Positions 35,130 through 46,670 are shown, counted from the first letter of the stretch. The stretch: 64,000 nucleotides of DNA from Pseudomonas sp. ICMP22404 (GCF_006227205.1 NZ_VCNG01000002.1:1-64000); one strand, 5' to 3'. Program-made: numbers and translations. Notes: a model not told the origin generated them from the letters alone.

Positions 35130-35216
35130 ATGGATGATTATCAGGAAGAGCTGCTGGAATATCAGGCCTACGAGCTGGATCCGTTGGAGCCCGCCGAGGA
35201 TGCGACGGAGTTGTAA
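35130..35216 (+). CDS. Putative 28-aa acidic microprotein
   Basis: Short ORF MDDYQEELLEYQAYELDPLE, then PAEDATEL and TAA. GGAAGG lies 8 nt before the ATG, and the ORF sits in an otherwise empty gap downstream of a perfect hairpin. Very acidic (Asp/Glu about one third). Codon choice looks normal. No family known to me; evidence is the ribosome site, position and absence of other features. Confidence 0.5.
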   Translation: MDDYQEELLEYQAYELDPLEPAEDATEL

Positions 35217-35251
35217 CACCCCCTGCAGTTTATAGCGTTAAGCCGAGCCCT

Positions 35252-36289
35252 TTAAGCTCTATTGGCCTTTTGGCTGCGACGAAACTCTCCCGGTGTCTGG
35301 CCATTCCAGCGTTTGAAAGCGCGCTGGAATGCCTCGGCTGAAGCGAAGCCCAGCAAGTAGGCGATTTCTCCGAACGCCAGTTCGGTGTCTCGAATATAGG
35401 TCATGGCCAGGTCGCGGCGCGTATCATTGAGGATCGCGCGAAATTGCGTGCCTTCCTCTGCCAGTTTCCGGCGCAGTGTCCAGGTCGGCAGCTTCAGGCG
35501 CGCCGCCACTTCTTCCAGATCGGGTTCCCGGCCACCGTTGAGCAACGGCCCAAGCAGTTGAGTGATGCGTTCGCGCAGGCTGCGGGTGCGGGTGAGTTGT
35601 TCCAGTTCCCGTTCACACAGTTGAACCAAGTGCCGCCAAGTGCTCGGGCAATGCTGCGGGTTGCGTCGGGCAAGGTCATCCAGGCCCAGGCGCAGCTGGT
35701 TCTGGTCGGCACCGAACAGGATCGGGCAATCGCCGAGCGTACGGTAGGCTTCCAGGTAAGCCGGTGCCTCGAATTCGATCTCGATGCGCTCGGCCCGTAA
35801 CGGGGTGCCGCCTACGCTGGACAACTGCTGGAGCCAGCCAGCAACGATCGAATCCACGACGAAACGGTTATAGGCGTTATAGGGGCTGATGGAATAGAAC
35901 CGCAGCCAGGCGCCCCGGGCGTCCTCGTGAAAACTCGATTGGCCACGATAGTTGGAGCCATACAACGGCTCGAAGCGGATCAAGCAACGTGCCGCTTCGC
36001 GTACCGTCGGAGCCTGGGCCGCGGTGACGCCAGCGAGGCCGGCCTGGCTCAAGCGGCTGAGCTGACCCATGCGCAGGCCCAAGGCAGCATCCTGGGTCAG
36101 CTGGATCGCAGCGTAACCGAGGCGCATATAGCGTGGAATCGATAATCGGGCCCCGGGCTCGGCCAGGCGTGCGGTGTCGAGACCGTACTGTTCGAGCAGG
36201 GGCTGGGGATCCTGGCCATGGCTGGCTACCGCATCGGCCAGGCTATGGACGAAGCCCACGGACAAGTCGCCCAGGCGCATCGGCTTCAT
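35252..36289 (-). CDS. AraC-family transcriptional regulator
   Basis: 345 aa. The N-terminal effector domain (about 15-200) is of the arabinose-binding-domain-like type found in OruR/ArgR-like AraC regulators of Pseudomonas (GLGLRMGQLS pattern as ALGLRMGQLSRLSQ). The C-terminal double HTH runs from about 240 to 340, with EIAYLLGFASAEAFQRAFKRWNGQTPGEFR. ATG 36289 starts 3 nt after the upstream stop; GTG 36301 would overlap it. It is transcribed in the same direction as, and probably with, the nitrilase-fold gene. Confidence 0.85.
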   Translation of the reverse strand: MKPMRLGDLSVGFVHSLADAVASHGQDPQPLLEQYGLDTARLAEPGARLSIPRYMRLGYAAIQLTQDAALGLRMGQLSRLSQAGLAGVTAAQAPTVREAARCLIRFEPLYGSNYRGQSSFHEDARGAWLRFYSISPYNAYNRFVVDSIVAGWLQQLSSVGGTPLRAERIEIEFEAPAYLEAYRTLGDCPILFGADQNQLRLGLDDLARRNPQHCPSTWRHLVQLCERELEQLTRTRSLRERITQLLGPLLNGGREPDLEEVAARLKLPTWTLRRKLAEEGTQFRAILNDTRRDLAMTYIRDTELAFGEIAYLLGFASAEAFQRAFKRWNGQTPGEFRRSQKANRA

Positions 36290-36291
36290 GC

Positions 36292-37422
36292 TCACAACCA
36301 CAGGTTCAGCAGGCGGGCGCCACGGGCTTCGCCGTCGGGGAAATGCTGGCCGTTGTGGCTGATGAAACTCTGGCCGGCGCTGCCGTTGTCCCAGAACTGG
36401 CCGCGTAGAAACACGCTGACACCGCCCTTGGCCTGGCTGATGGGCAGTTGACTGGTCAGCGTCAGGCGGTGCCAGGCCTGGCCTTCGCTCATTTCACCGG
36501 GCTTGAGGCTCACCTCGCTCGGTGTGGACAGACCTTTATAGCCGTTCCAGGGTTTGTTCCAGGTGTCGCGCCCGCTGATGAAGGCGGGGACCGCGATCAG
36601 TTGTGCGCCCTGATCGTTGAGCTGTCGGTAGTAACGCGGATACCAACTGTCGCTGCCGATCAGCACGCCCAGGCGCCCGGCGGGGGTATCGACGACGCGG
36701 AGGGCGTCCTGGCGGTCGGCCTCCAGCACATCCCGTTGTTCGAACACCGGATGCTGTTGACGCTGGGGCTGCCCGAGCGGTCGACCGTCGCTGCCAAACA
36801 CCAGGCTGCTGTTGTACAGCGCGCCGCGGCCGATCTTCAGTTCACCTTCGCTGACGCTGGGGTCGGGCAATACGATGGAGCCGGCCACCAGGGTTACGCC
36901 GAACTCCCGGGCCAGCCCGCCAAACATGGCCTGGTAGTCGCGGGCCATGGTGTCGGCTTTCATCCGCAGGTACGCATCGTCCAGGCGGTTGTCGCCTTGG
37001 GCACCGAACAATCCCCGGATGAACGCCAGCGGGTTGCTGATTGCCAGCCAGTTCATGGCTTCCTTCAAGGTGCCAGCCTGATACAGCTCGTCTTTTTCTC
37101 CGCTGATCATCAACCAGGTGCCGATGTGTTCGGGCAGGACCACGACGGTTTTGTCGCTGAGCAACCCCAGGTCGCGAGCGGTTTGCAGGTAGGCCGCCAG
37201 TTTGCGGCGCAAATGCCCGGGGTTCTGGTAGTCGGTGGGGAACAGCTCGGGCTGGATGCCCAGCAAGTTGCCTCGATCGGCGGGAACACCCTGGTCGACC
37301 GCCAGGTCGATGCGCAGGTCCGAGAGGTAGTGCCCTGTCGGGCGATCCGCCGTCCACAGTGCATAGCTCATCAGGGCGGCAATCAGGGCCAGTGAAAACA
37401 GCAGGTACAGAAGTTTACGCAT
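36292..37422 (-). CDS. Nitrilase-fold protein, membrane-anchored, catalytic Cys missing
   Basis: 376 aa. Uncleaved signal or membrane helix at about 3-24, then a carbon-nitrogen hydrolase fold. The catalytic Glu is kept (VVVLPEHIGTW), but the nucleophile motif, normally G-V-x-I-C-x-D, reads LGVLIGSDSWYP, so Cys is replaced by Gly. The catalytic Lys region (GRPLGQPQRQQHP) also lacks an obvious match. It is probably an enzymatically dead periplasmic member. It overlaps or abuts the AraC regulator gene, which suggests that the two act together, for example as ligand binder and regulator (inference). Confidence 0.68.
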   Translation of the reverse strand: MRKLLYLLFSLALIAALMSYALWTADRPTGHYLSDLRIDLAVDQGVPADRGNLLGIQPELFPTDYQNPGHLRRKLAAYLQTARDLGLLSDKTVVVLPEHIGTWLMISGEKDELYQAGTLKEAMNWLAISNPLAFIRGLFGAQGDNRLDDAYLRMKADTMARDYQAMFGGLAREFGVTLVAGSIVLPDPSVSEGELKIGRGALYNSSLVFGSDGRPLGQPQRQQHPVFEQRDVLEADRQDALRVVDTPAGRLGVLIGSDSWYPRYYRQLNDQGAQLIAVPAFISGRDTWNKPWNGYKGLSTPSEVSLKPGEMSEGQAWHRLTLTSQLPISQAKGGVSVFLRGQFWDNGSAGQSFISHNGQHFPDGEARGARLLNLWL

Positions 37423-37502
37423 GGAGAGCAGTCAGCGGCCGTGTGCAGTTCTTACGGGGCAGGGTACGGTAAAACCTGAAATTAGCAAAAGAGAAGTCCC
37501 TG

Positions 37503-37591
37503 TGTGGGAGCGAGCCTGCTCGCGATGGCGGTGTGTCAGCCTGCATTGAGCTCGCTGGTCCGGCGCTATCGCGAGCAGGCTCGCTCCCACA
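37503..37591. repeat. REP inverted pair
   Basis: GTGGGAGCGAGCCTGCTCGC at 37505 and its inverted partner ending at 37590, between the nitrilase-fold gene and the DUF3422 gene. Confidence 0.9.
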
Positions 37592-37616
37592 TTGGGCAAT
37601 GGTCAGGCTTTCACAT

Positions 37617-38834
37617 TCAGTGATTCTTGGCCTTTCTGATCCGCAGCATGATCACCAACATGATCAACAGCACCGGTGGTGCCATGCCGAGCAATGCTTC
37701 GCGCGCCGACAGATCCGCACCCAGCGTATGCAACCCGCTATAGACCAGTTTGAACAGGTTGATCAGGTAGTAGGTGATGGCAATGATCGACAACCCTTCC
37801 ACCGCACGCTGGATCTTCACCTGTGCATCGGCCCGTGCATTGAGGCTGCGCAGAATCTCCGCGTTCTGGTCTTCCATTTCCACTTGTACCCGAGCCTGGA
37901 GCAGGTCACCCAGGTTGGCAACGCTCATGGCCAGTTGTTCCAGGCGTTGCTCGGTCGCCGCGCAGTAGCGCACCGTCGGCTTGAAACGTCGCTCGATAAA
38001 CACGCCCAGTCTCTGGCAGTCGCCCAGATGGCTTTCACGCAACTCACCCAGGCGCTCGAACACCAGTTGGGCGTAGGCCCGGGTCGCGCTGAAACGGTGG
38101 CGATTTTTCACCGAACTGCCGACGATCTGGCGAGACAGTTGCGCGATGTCCTCCAGCAAGGCTTTGGCATGCACGCCGCTGGCGTTGGCGTTGCGTTCGG
38201 AGAGTGTCACCAGGCTGCGGTCGAACTCGTTCAACTGCGGGTCCAGCGTCTTGGCGATGCTGAGGGACAAGGAAGCCATCATGCGATAGGTTTCGATTTC
38301 GAGCAGGCGCCGGATCATGCGTCCCTGTCGATAGGCGTTGAGTCGCCGATTGATAAACAGGAAGCGGTTGGTGCCGTCCTCGGTGAGGCGAAAATCGCTC
38401 CAGACCACGGCGTCGCCACCCCCCACGCTCGAGCCGCAGGGATCCTTGAAACCGTAGCCTGACAGGTCGAGGCCGTCTTCCGAACGCACCACCACCTGGA
38501 CCGAATTGATGATCTGTGGAGCGTGACCTTCGATACCTTGCGCCAGGCATTCTGGCAGCGTGGTCCACTGCAATTCGTGACTGGCGGCGGGCACCACCAG
38601 GGTCAGGGTGAAGAACTCGGCATGACGTTCCCACTTGAGCGGGTGGCCGTCGATCCGAGTGATGCCCTGGGCGGCTTGATCCACCATGCTGTCGGGACAT
38701 AGCCGCTCGAGCAGGGCCGTGCATTGGGCGTTATCGCCCAGGAACGCCAGATGGAAGACATGGGCCGGTTCGTCGAAGTACAGCGACGGACGAGCGTGCA
38801 GTTCGTTGTGCAGGATCTTTCGCTGGGGATGCAT
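37617..38834 (-). CDS. DUF3422 family membrane-anchored protein
   Basis: 405 aa. Family signatures: HNELHARPSLYFDEPAHVFHLAF at the N terminus, YRMMASLSLSIAKTLDPQLNEFD in the middle, and a C-terminal region with two hydrophobic helices (about 345-365, 378-398) ending in basic residues. The N-terminal part is soluble and includes a predicted coiled coil near 300-330. Function unknown. ATG 38834 (MHPQRKILHNELHARP) is the likely start; the open frame extends upstream to 38960. Confidence 0.85.
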   Translation of the reverse strand: MHPQRKILHNELHARPSLYFDEPAHVFHLAFLGDNAQCTALLERLCPDSMVDQAAQGITRIDGHPLKWERHAEFFTLTLVVPAASHELQWTTLPECLAQGIEGHAPQIINSVQVVVRSEDGLDLSGYGFKDPCGSSVGGGDAVVWSDFRLTEDGTNRFLFINRRLNAYRQGRMIRRLLEIETYRMMASLSLSIAKTLDPQLNEFDRSLVTLSERNANASGVHAKALLEDIAQLSRQIVGSSVKNRHRFSATRAYAQLVFERLGELRESHLGDCQRLGVFIERRFKPTVRYCAATEQRLEQLAMSVANLGDLLQARVQVEMEDQNAEILRSLNARADAQVKIQRAVEGLSIIAITYYLINLFKLVYSGLHTLGADLSAREALLGMAPPVLLIMLVIMLRIRKAKNH

Positions 38835-39033
38835 GCTAGCGGCCTGTGTGGTTTGAATTGTTTTTCTGTTCAGCCGCGTGGGCCACTGAGCATAGGACTG
38901 GCCCATCCCACCGGGAGTCACCAGGGTTTGCTCCTCCATTGGTACTGGATCGCTGCACATTTAGATCAATAAGTTGTCAGTTTCGGTCATTGAGCGCGGT
39001 GGTCCCGGCTTTTAGGCTGTGGGGCATGACTGA

Positions 39034-41127
<2,094 letters not shown>

Positions 41128-41140
41128 GGGGGCGCAGATC

Positions 41141-41235
41141 CCCTGTGGGAGCGAGCCTGCTCGCGATGACGGCGGCACATCCGACATTTCTGTCGACTGG
41201 ACCACCGCTATCGCGAGCAGGCTCGCTCCCACAGG
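41141..41235. repeat. REP inverted pair
   Basis: GTGGGAGCGAGCCTGCTCGC at 41145 and inverted partner ending at 41233, between fadH and the PLP enzyme gene. Confidence 0.9.
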
Positions 41236-41315
41236 GGGATGTGGTGAGGCTGAATCTGCGGCCATCCGTGACCGCCTGTTAGAATGCGGGCCTCTTCGCG
41301 TCGGGCCTGCTCGCA

Positions 41316-42224
41316 ATGCTTCTTCCTGCCCTTGATTGGCACCCCAACCCTAAACTCGAACTCCTGCATCTGGATTGGCTCACCCGCGCCGGTGTCGAAG
41401 TGGCGGCGTTGCGCCTGGACCGGATCGATCCCCTGATCAGCGGCAACAAGTGGTTCAAGCTGGTTCACCATGTGCGCGCCGCACACGAGGCCGGCGCCGA
41501 GGGGATCATGAGCCTGGGCGGTGCCTATTCCAACCACCTGCACGCGCTGGCTGCCGCTGGCAAACGCTTTGGTTTTCCAACGGTCGGCCTGCTGCGTGGT
41601 CAGCCCCGGGAAACGCCGACGGTGCTCGATCTGCAAGCATTCGGCATGGATCTGCACTGGTTGGGGTACGGCGGCTATCGGGAACGGCATGCCGCGGATT
41701 TCTGGGAGCCTTGGCAGGCGCGCTACCCCCATCTGCACCCGGTGCCCGAGGGCGGTTCAGGCTGGCCGGGCGCGCAGGGCTGCAAGGCCTGGGTGAGCAG
41801 TGCCCGTGAACAACTGGCGGCATTGGGGTGGACGGGTTATCACGGCTGGTGGCTGGCGTGCGGCACCGGCACATCGCTGGCGGGGCTGGTGTTGGCCGAA
41901 GCGGGTGCGCACCCGGTCCATGGTGTGCTCGCGGTGCCTGAGGACCACGGCGTGGCGCAGCAGGTCGAAGGCATTGTGCGCGAGGCGGGCATTGTCGATC
42001 CACGTTATGAGCTGCTCGACGGCAGCCGTGGCGGCTTCGCCCGGGTCGATGCATCACTGAGCGCCTTCATCGATGCCACTGGCGCAATCGAACTGGAGCC
42101 GCTCTATACCGGCAAGGCGCTGATGATGCTCAAGTCGCAAGTAGAAGCAGGCCGGTTTGCCCAAGGCACGCGCTTGATCTTCGTTCACACCGGCGGCTTG
42201 CAAGGCCGCCGGGGGTGGGAGTGA
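41316..42224 (+). CDS. PLP-dependent enzyme, ACC deaminase / D-cysteine desulfhydrase family
   Basis: 302 aa, fold type II PLP enzyme. The Schiff-base Lys is in SGNKWFKL (residue about 45-50); the PLP phosphate loop corresponds to CGTGTSLAG, and LGGAYSNHLHALAAAG matches the family substrate loop. The set includes D-cysteine desulfhydrase and 1-aminocyclopropane-1-carboxylate deaminase; the true ACC deaminase residues cannot be confirmed here, so the substrate is left open. No clear ribosome site before ATG 41316. Confidence 0.82.
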   Translation: MLLPALDWHPNPKLELLHLDWLTRAGVEVAALRLDRIDPLISGNKWFKLVHHVRAAHEAGAEGIMSLGGAYSNHLHALAAAGKRFGFPTVGLLRGQPRETPTVLDLQAFGMDLHWLGYGGYRERHAADFWEPWQARYPHLHPVPEGGSGWPGAQGCKAWVSSAREQLAALGWTGYHGWWLACGTGTSLAGLVLAEAGAHPVHGVLAVPEDHGVAQQVEGIVREAGIVDPRYELLDGSRGGFARVDASLSAFIDATGAIELEPLYTGKALMMLKSQVEAGRFAQGTRLIFVHTGGLQGRRGWE

Positions 42225-42230
42225 GCGCTG

Positions 42231-42779
42231 TCAGCCGCGCTTTGGCATCATTCGCAGCAGCGTGTTGTCGCGCACGATGTAGTGGTGATAGAGCCCCGCC
42301 AGGGCGTGCAGGCCGATCAACCAGTAGCCGATGGTGCCGCCCAGTACGTGCCAGCCTTCCAGCCGTTTGGCGAAGTCCTTGTCCTGATCGATCAACAGCG
42401 GCAGATCGAAACCGTAGAACATCACTTGATGCCCTTCAGCGCTGGTGATCAGCCAGCCCAGCAGCGGCATGGCAATCATGAACAGGTACAGCGCCCAGTG
42501 CATCAGGCGTGCAAGGACGGTCTGCCAGACAGGTGAAGCCGGAAAGATGGCCGGTGCCTTGCCCACGCTGCGGGCGAACAGGCGCAGCCAGACCAGCAGG
42601 AACACCGTCAGGCCGAGCATGAAATGCGCTTCCTTGATCAAGGTTCGACCGCCGCTGCCCTTGGGGAAGATCCCGCGAAACTCAATGCAGGCATAAACCA
42701 CAGCCAGCAGCACCAGCATCAACCAGTGCAAGGTCACCGTGACGGTACTGTAGCGGTTTTCGGAATTCTTCCAGGGCAT
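42231..42779 (-). CDS. Cytochrome b561
   Basis: 182-aa inner-membrane di-heme cytochrome of the bacterial b561 family, thought to carry electrons from quinol to acceptors such as superoxide. Four membrane helices with the usual His ligands: TLHWLMLVLL (helix 1), KEAHFMLGL (helix 2), and two in the last helix pair (WHVLGGTIGYWLIGLHALAGLYHHYI). A second cytochrome b561 gene is at 57651. Single gene. Confidence 0.92.
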   Translation of the reverse strand: MPWKNSENRYSTVTVTLHWLMLVLLAVVYACIEFRGIFPKGSGGRTLIKEAHFMLGLTVFLLVWLRLFARSVGKAPAIFPASPVWQTVLARLMHWALYLFMIAMPLLGWLITSAEGHQVMFYGFDLPLLIDQDKDFAKRLEGWHVLGGTIGYWLIGLHALAGLYHHYIVRDNTLLRMMPKRG

Positions 42780-42939
42780 GCGGGGTCTCTCCAGACATCA
42801 GGGTAAAGCGCCGTCTCGAGCGGCGTTGTGGTGTTACTTTAAGCCCGTTTCGCTGGGTTTGCATGAGTCAGATCAGGTTTTGTCCGTACGGCCCCGGTTT
42901 CCGGCCGCCGGGCCGCCCATCACGGTATTCGGTGCGACG

Positions 42940-44346
42940 TCAGGGCGTTGTGTCGGGAGGGTTCAGAAGCCAGTCGAACAGCAGCCTGACGTCGGTATTG
43001 CCCGGCGCCGGTTTTGACGGCGCCATGACGCGCCCGCCACCGCTATCGATACCGCCCGGGCACAGCACCGGCCGGTCGGGGTCGCCGTCGAGAAAACTGA
43101 CCAGCACTTCACTGCCGGCCATCAGGCGCGGGCTGTCATGGCGGCTCAACCGCGACATGGGCAAGGGAATGCCTTCGTCATCCGGGCTCCACAAGCTGAC
43201 ACGGACCTGACCGCGCTCATCGGCTACCGCCGGCTGCCCGGCGGGGCCGAGCACGTGCGCCACGTGGTAGCCGGGAATGCTCGGCCTGGGGTGCTTGAGG
43301 GCGGGCCTGAACACGGTGGACCAGGGGATGGCCGAGAATTTGTTGCGATAGTCCCTGGCCGACGACACGGACGGCTGACTTGCTTCCAGGATCGAAAACT
43401 GGCGCCCGCGATGCTGGACCTCGATGACCAGCCATTGATCGTTGAACGTCGATACCGGGTGCTCGCCGATCTGCACGATATGGCCGCTGCGCAGGGCCGG
43501 TTGAGTGCTGTGGCCGTGGATTTCCCGTTGCCGGCAGCGCAGGCGCTCCAGGTTCCGGCGCCCGATCTGATAAGCATGAGCCAACGCGGGGTTGCTCCGC
43601 ATCGCCTCGTGATCGGTGCCGTTTAACCCATGATTCGCTGCGCTGGTTTCGGCGGGTGTCATTGCCCGCTCGGCGAAGCGGGCGGGCAGGGCAGGCGTCG
43701 TCGGGTGGTGACGCTGATACAGCCGCTCGAGTGCCGGTTGTTCATCGGCTTGCGTACGCAGTGTCAGCTCGACCGCCGGTGTCGGGAAGCTCTTGGGATC
43801 TTCGGCAAACACCAGGACATGGCCGGATGGGGAGTGTTCGAAGTGGTAGTGAATGCCTTCTTGCTCACATAGCCGTTGCAGCAGCTCCAGGTCGCTTTCC
43901 TCGTACTGGATACAGAACGGACGGGATGGGTACTGGCCGTGGGGCAGTTCGAAACGGTAGCTGTGAGCGGGCAGCGCGTTGTCGTCCAGCAGCCGTTGCA
44001 GTACTTGTACGACGCTGAGCTGATGGAAAACCCGTCGCCTCGGGCCATGTTCCAGGCGCTGGAGATGGGGAACCAGCGTCAGGCGATAGCCGATACGGTG
44101 CGGTGCATGGGCGCTCAGGCTGACGCTGTGGACGATGCCATGTACACCGGATTCGCCGTCCAGGCGCAGGAACGCCGGTTGCCCCAGCAGCGTGTCGGGA
44201 TTGATGGGCGGCGCGAGGCCGATCAGTTCGAGGTCGAAGCGGTACGGCTGGTTGAGGGCCTCCCTACCGCTGAACCGCAGCACTTGCAGGCGCAAGTCGC
44301 TTTGCGTGAGTGTCAGGCTGAAGGGGCTTTCCGTGTCGTTGCGCAT
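42940..44346 (-). CDS. Short VgrG-like type VI secretion tip protein (orphan)
   Basis: 468 aa. The gp27-like part (about 10-340) is clear: RFSGREALNQPYRFDLELI, YRLTLVPHLQRLEHGPRRRVFHQLSVVQVLQRLL, CIQYEESDLELLQRLCEQEGIHYHFEH. A gp5-like OB segment follows (about 370-445, ADERGQVRVSLWSPDDEG and GSEVLVSFLDGDPDRPVL). Typical VgrGs continue into a long beta-helix needle and often an effector; here the protein stops about 20 residues after the OB part. No other T6SS gene is in the window, so it may be an accessory or decaying VgrG. Confidence 0.82.
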   Translation of the reverse strand: MRNDTESPFSLTLTQSDLRLQVLRFSGREALNQPYRFDLELIGLAPPINPDTLLGQPAFLRLDGESGVHGIVHSVSLSAHAPHRIGYRLTLVPHLQRLEHGPRRRVFHQLSVVQVLQRLLDDNALPAHSYRFELPHGQYPSRPFCIQYEESDLELLQRLCEQEGIHYHFEHSPSGHVLVFAEDPKSFPTPAVELTLRTQADEQPALERLYQRHHPTTPALPARFAERAMTPAETSAANHGLNGTDHEAMRSNPALAHAYQIGRRNLERLRCRQREIHGHSTQPALRSGHIVQIGEHPVSTFNDQWLVIEVQHRGRQFSILEASQPSVSSARDYRNKFSAIPWSTVFRPALKHPRPSIPGYHVAHVLGPAGQPAVADERGQVRVSLWSPDDEGIPLPMSRLSRHDSPRLMAGSEVLVSFLDGDPDRPVLCPGGIDSGGGRVMAPSKPAPGNTDVRLLFDWLLNPPDTTP

Positions 44347-44564
44347 CGCGGTGCTTACTTGAAGAGAAGAAGCCGCGAGGGTACGAAACCGCGGGGCGAA
44401 AGGGTGCTCCCGAATCGCTATTTCGGAAACGGCCTACAGCACGTTGTGAAAATGTCGATTCGTCGGGGCGCATTTTTTGGTCGATCAGCCGGTTTAGGCC
44501 GTATAAACTTGCGCCACAGCGCCGGCCGGCAGATGTCTTGGCGCGTCAGACAAGAGAGTGAGTG

Positions 44565-45269
44565 ATGGGCGCACAGTGGAAGGTTAAACACAAAGAGGCG
44601 GCTGCCAACGCCAAGGGCAAGATCTTCGGCAAGCTGGTGAAGGAAATCACCATTGCCGCGCGCAACGGTGCCGATGTGGCGACCAATGCACACCTGCGGC
44701 TGGTGGTCGAGCAGGCGAAGAAGGCCTCGATGCCCCGCGAGACCCTGGAGCGTGCGATCAAGAAAGGCTCGGGCCAACTCGGCGAAACGGTGCAGTACCA
44801 CCGTGTGACCTACGAAGGGTTTGCGCCACACCAGGTGCCGCTGATCGTGGAATGCGTGACCGACAACATCAATCGTACCGTGGCTGAAATCCGCGTCGCG
44901 TTCCGCAAGGGCCAGCTGGGCGCTTCGGGTTCGGTGGCCTGGGACTTCAACCATGTCGGCATGATCGAGGCCGCCCCGGACAGCCCTGACGCCGATCCGG
45001 AAATGGCCGCCATCGAGGCCGGTGCCCAGGATTTCGAACCGGGCGAAGAGGGTGCCACGCTGTTCATCACCGATGCCGCCGACCTCGATGCCGTGCAGAA
45101 AGCGCTGCCGGCCCAGGGCTTTACGGTGTTGTCCGCCAAGCTGGGCTACCAGCCGAAGAACCCGGTCAGCGGCCTGACCGACGAGCAGATGGCCGAGGTC
45201 GAAGCGTTCCTTGAAGGACTCGACAACCACGATGACGTGCAGGATATGTTTGTCGGGTTGGCGGGTTAA
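44565..45269 (+). CDS. YebC/PmpR-family protein (YeeN paralogue)
   Basis: 234 aa. The family is recognised from [59 protein letters not shown] and [10 protein letters not shown]. Members act in translation of stall-prone sequences or as transcription regulators. It starts GAQW like YeeN rather than GHSKW like YebC, so it is the paralogue. ATG 44565 follows AGAGAG. Single gene, divergent from the VgrG gene. Confidence 0.9.
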   Translation: MGAQWKVKHKEAAANAKGKIFGKLVKEITIAARNGADVATNAHLRLVVEQAKKASMPRETLERAIKKGSGQLGETVQYHRVTYEGFAPHQVPLIVECVTDNINRTVAEIRVAFRKGQLGASGSVAWDFNHVGMIEAAPDSPDADPEMAAIEAGAQDFEPGEEGATLFITDAADLDAVQKALPAQGFTVLSAKLGYQPKNPVSGLTDEQMAEVEAFLEGLDNHDDVQDMFVGLAG

Positions 45270-45294
45270 AGGGATTCCCTGAAGAGCGAATGTC

Positions 45295-45328
45295 TTTGTG
45301 GCGAGGGGATAAATCCCCTTGCCACAAA
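45295..45328. repeat. Short palindromic repeat, second family (left flank of kinase gene)
   Basis: TTTGTGGCGAGGGG and CCCCTTGCCACAAA around an ATAAAT centre. A twin copy lies at 46729, on the other side of the LRR-kinase gene. Confidence 0.9.
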
Positions 45329-45344
45329 GACAAGCTGCGTTCGA

Positions 45345-46670
45345 TCAGCCGGTGGTCAAGCAGCCGGCCAATACCCGCTCGATCTCCTCGAACCCCGGCC
45401 GCGCCAGCACGTCTGGCTGGCAGCAATGTGCCTTCAACGCCTGTAGCGTTGCAAGCTGCACGTCATCGCTCCCCGGCTCGATCCGCGCCAGCAATTCACC
45501 GAGCAGAATCCCGAAGGCCCGCACTTCGATGCGCTGCAGTGCGCGGGTTTGCGGGGTGTCTGCGGTGGCGTGGAAAGACGCCGCGCCAAAATCCCCCAGC
45601 AGGCATTCGCCCTGGTCGTTGTAAAGGATGTTGTGCCCGTACAAATCCCCGTGGGTGATGCCCTGGCAGTGCAGGTGTGCCGCCACCGAGGCGATGCCCC
45701 GGGCGATACGCAAGGCTGCGGTGGCGCTCAAGCGCAACGTGTCGGTATACACATCGCGGGTGCAGGAGGCCAGGCTCGGCAGCCCGGCCAGGTTTCGATA
45801 GCTGGGCTCGATCAGCGTCATGACCAGCCCGGCCTGTTCTTCGGGATGTCCGGCGACCTGGCCCAACACTTCAATCAGGTTAGGGTGCCGGCCCGCGGTG
45901 ATGCAGGCATGCATCTCATGCAGGGGAGAGCCGTCGCTGGTCATCTCGCCCTTGTACATCTTCACCGCGACGTTTCGCGCCGGTTGGCCGGCCGGTTGCC
46001 ATAGCGCCTGATGGATCACCCCCGAGGCGCCTTCGCCCAACTGTTGTTGCAGGCTCAGTTGCGTCCAGTCGATGGGTGTCGTGCTGTGCAGCGCGGCGTC
46101 GTCGGCTTGGGTTTCCAGTGGGTTACCGGCGTAGGCGAGCCAACTGAGGCGGGGCAGTCCCAATAACCATTGCGGCAGATCGACCAATTGATTGGCGGCG
46201 ATACGCAGCAGCTCAAGTCGGTGACACTGGGCCAGGCTGGCGGGCAATTGCTGCAAACGGTTGCCGGCCAGCATCAGTTTTTGCAGGTGTGGGCGCTGTC
46301 CCAGTTCATCCGGCAATTGGCTGATGCGATTGTCCGTCAGGATCAGCCAGCGCAGCAGCGGCGGGAGGGCCGCGGCGGGTACACGTTCGATGCGGTTGGC
46401 CTTGAAACCGACCATGGTCAACGCAGCACAACGGCCCAGGCATTCGGGCAGCTCAGTGAAGCGATTGTCCGAGCAGAACAGCACCCGCAGTCGGGTCAGC
46501 CGATGCAAGTCGTCGGGCAGGCTCTCCAATTGGTTGCCGCTGAGATTGAGGATCTCCAGGGAGTCCGCCAGGTCGAAGATTTCCCGGGGAAACTGCGTCA
46601 GGCCGCAGGCCAGGTCCAACCGGGTAATGCCTGACAGTTGGCCGGCGCGGAGTTGGGCGAGGGTGGTCAT
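45345..46670 (-). CDS. Leucine-rich repeat plus protein kinase fusion
   Basis: 441 aa. About seven LRR units occupy residues 15-185 (SLEILNLSGNQLESLPDDL, RLRVLFCSDNRFTELPECL and so on). A Hanks-type kinase domain follows (about 205-441): glycine loop GEGASGVI, Lys in NVAVKMYKGE, catalytic loop HGDLYGHNILYN, metal loop GDFGAASF. HRD is changed to HGD; the other catalytic residues look intact. No membrane segment, so a cytosolic kinase is expected. Substrate and role unknown. ATG 46670 or 46685 possible; neither has a good ribosome site. Confidence 0.88.
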   Translation of the reverse strand: MTTLAQLRAGQLSGITRLDLACGLTQFPREIFDLADSLEILNLSGNQLESLPDDLHRLTRLRVLFCSDNRFTELPECLGRCAALTMVGFKANRIERVPAAALPPLLRWLILTDNRISQLPDELGQRPHLQKLMLAGNRLQQLPASLAQCHRLELLRIAANQLVDLPQWLLGLPRLSWLAYAGNPLETQADDAALHSTTPIDWTQLSLQQQLGEGASGVIHQALWQPAGQPARNVAVKMYKGEMTSDGSPLHEMHACITAGRHPNLIEVLGQVAGHPEEQAGLVMTLIEPSYRNLAGLPSLASCTRDVYTDTLRLSATAALRIARGIASVAAHLHCQGITHGDLYGHNILYNDQGECLLGDFGAASFHATADTPQTRALQRIEVRAFGILLGELLARIEPGSDDVQLATLQALKAHCCQPDVLARPGFEEIERVLAGCLTTG

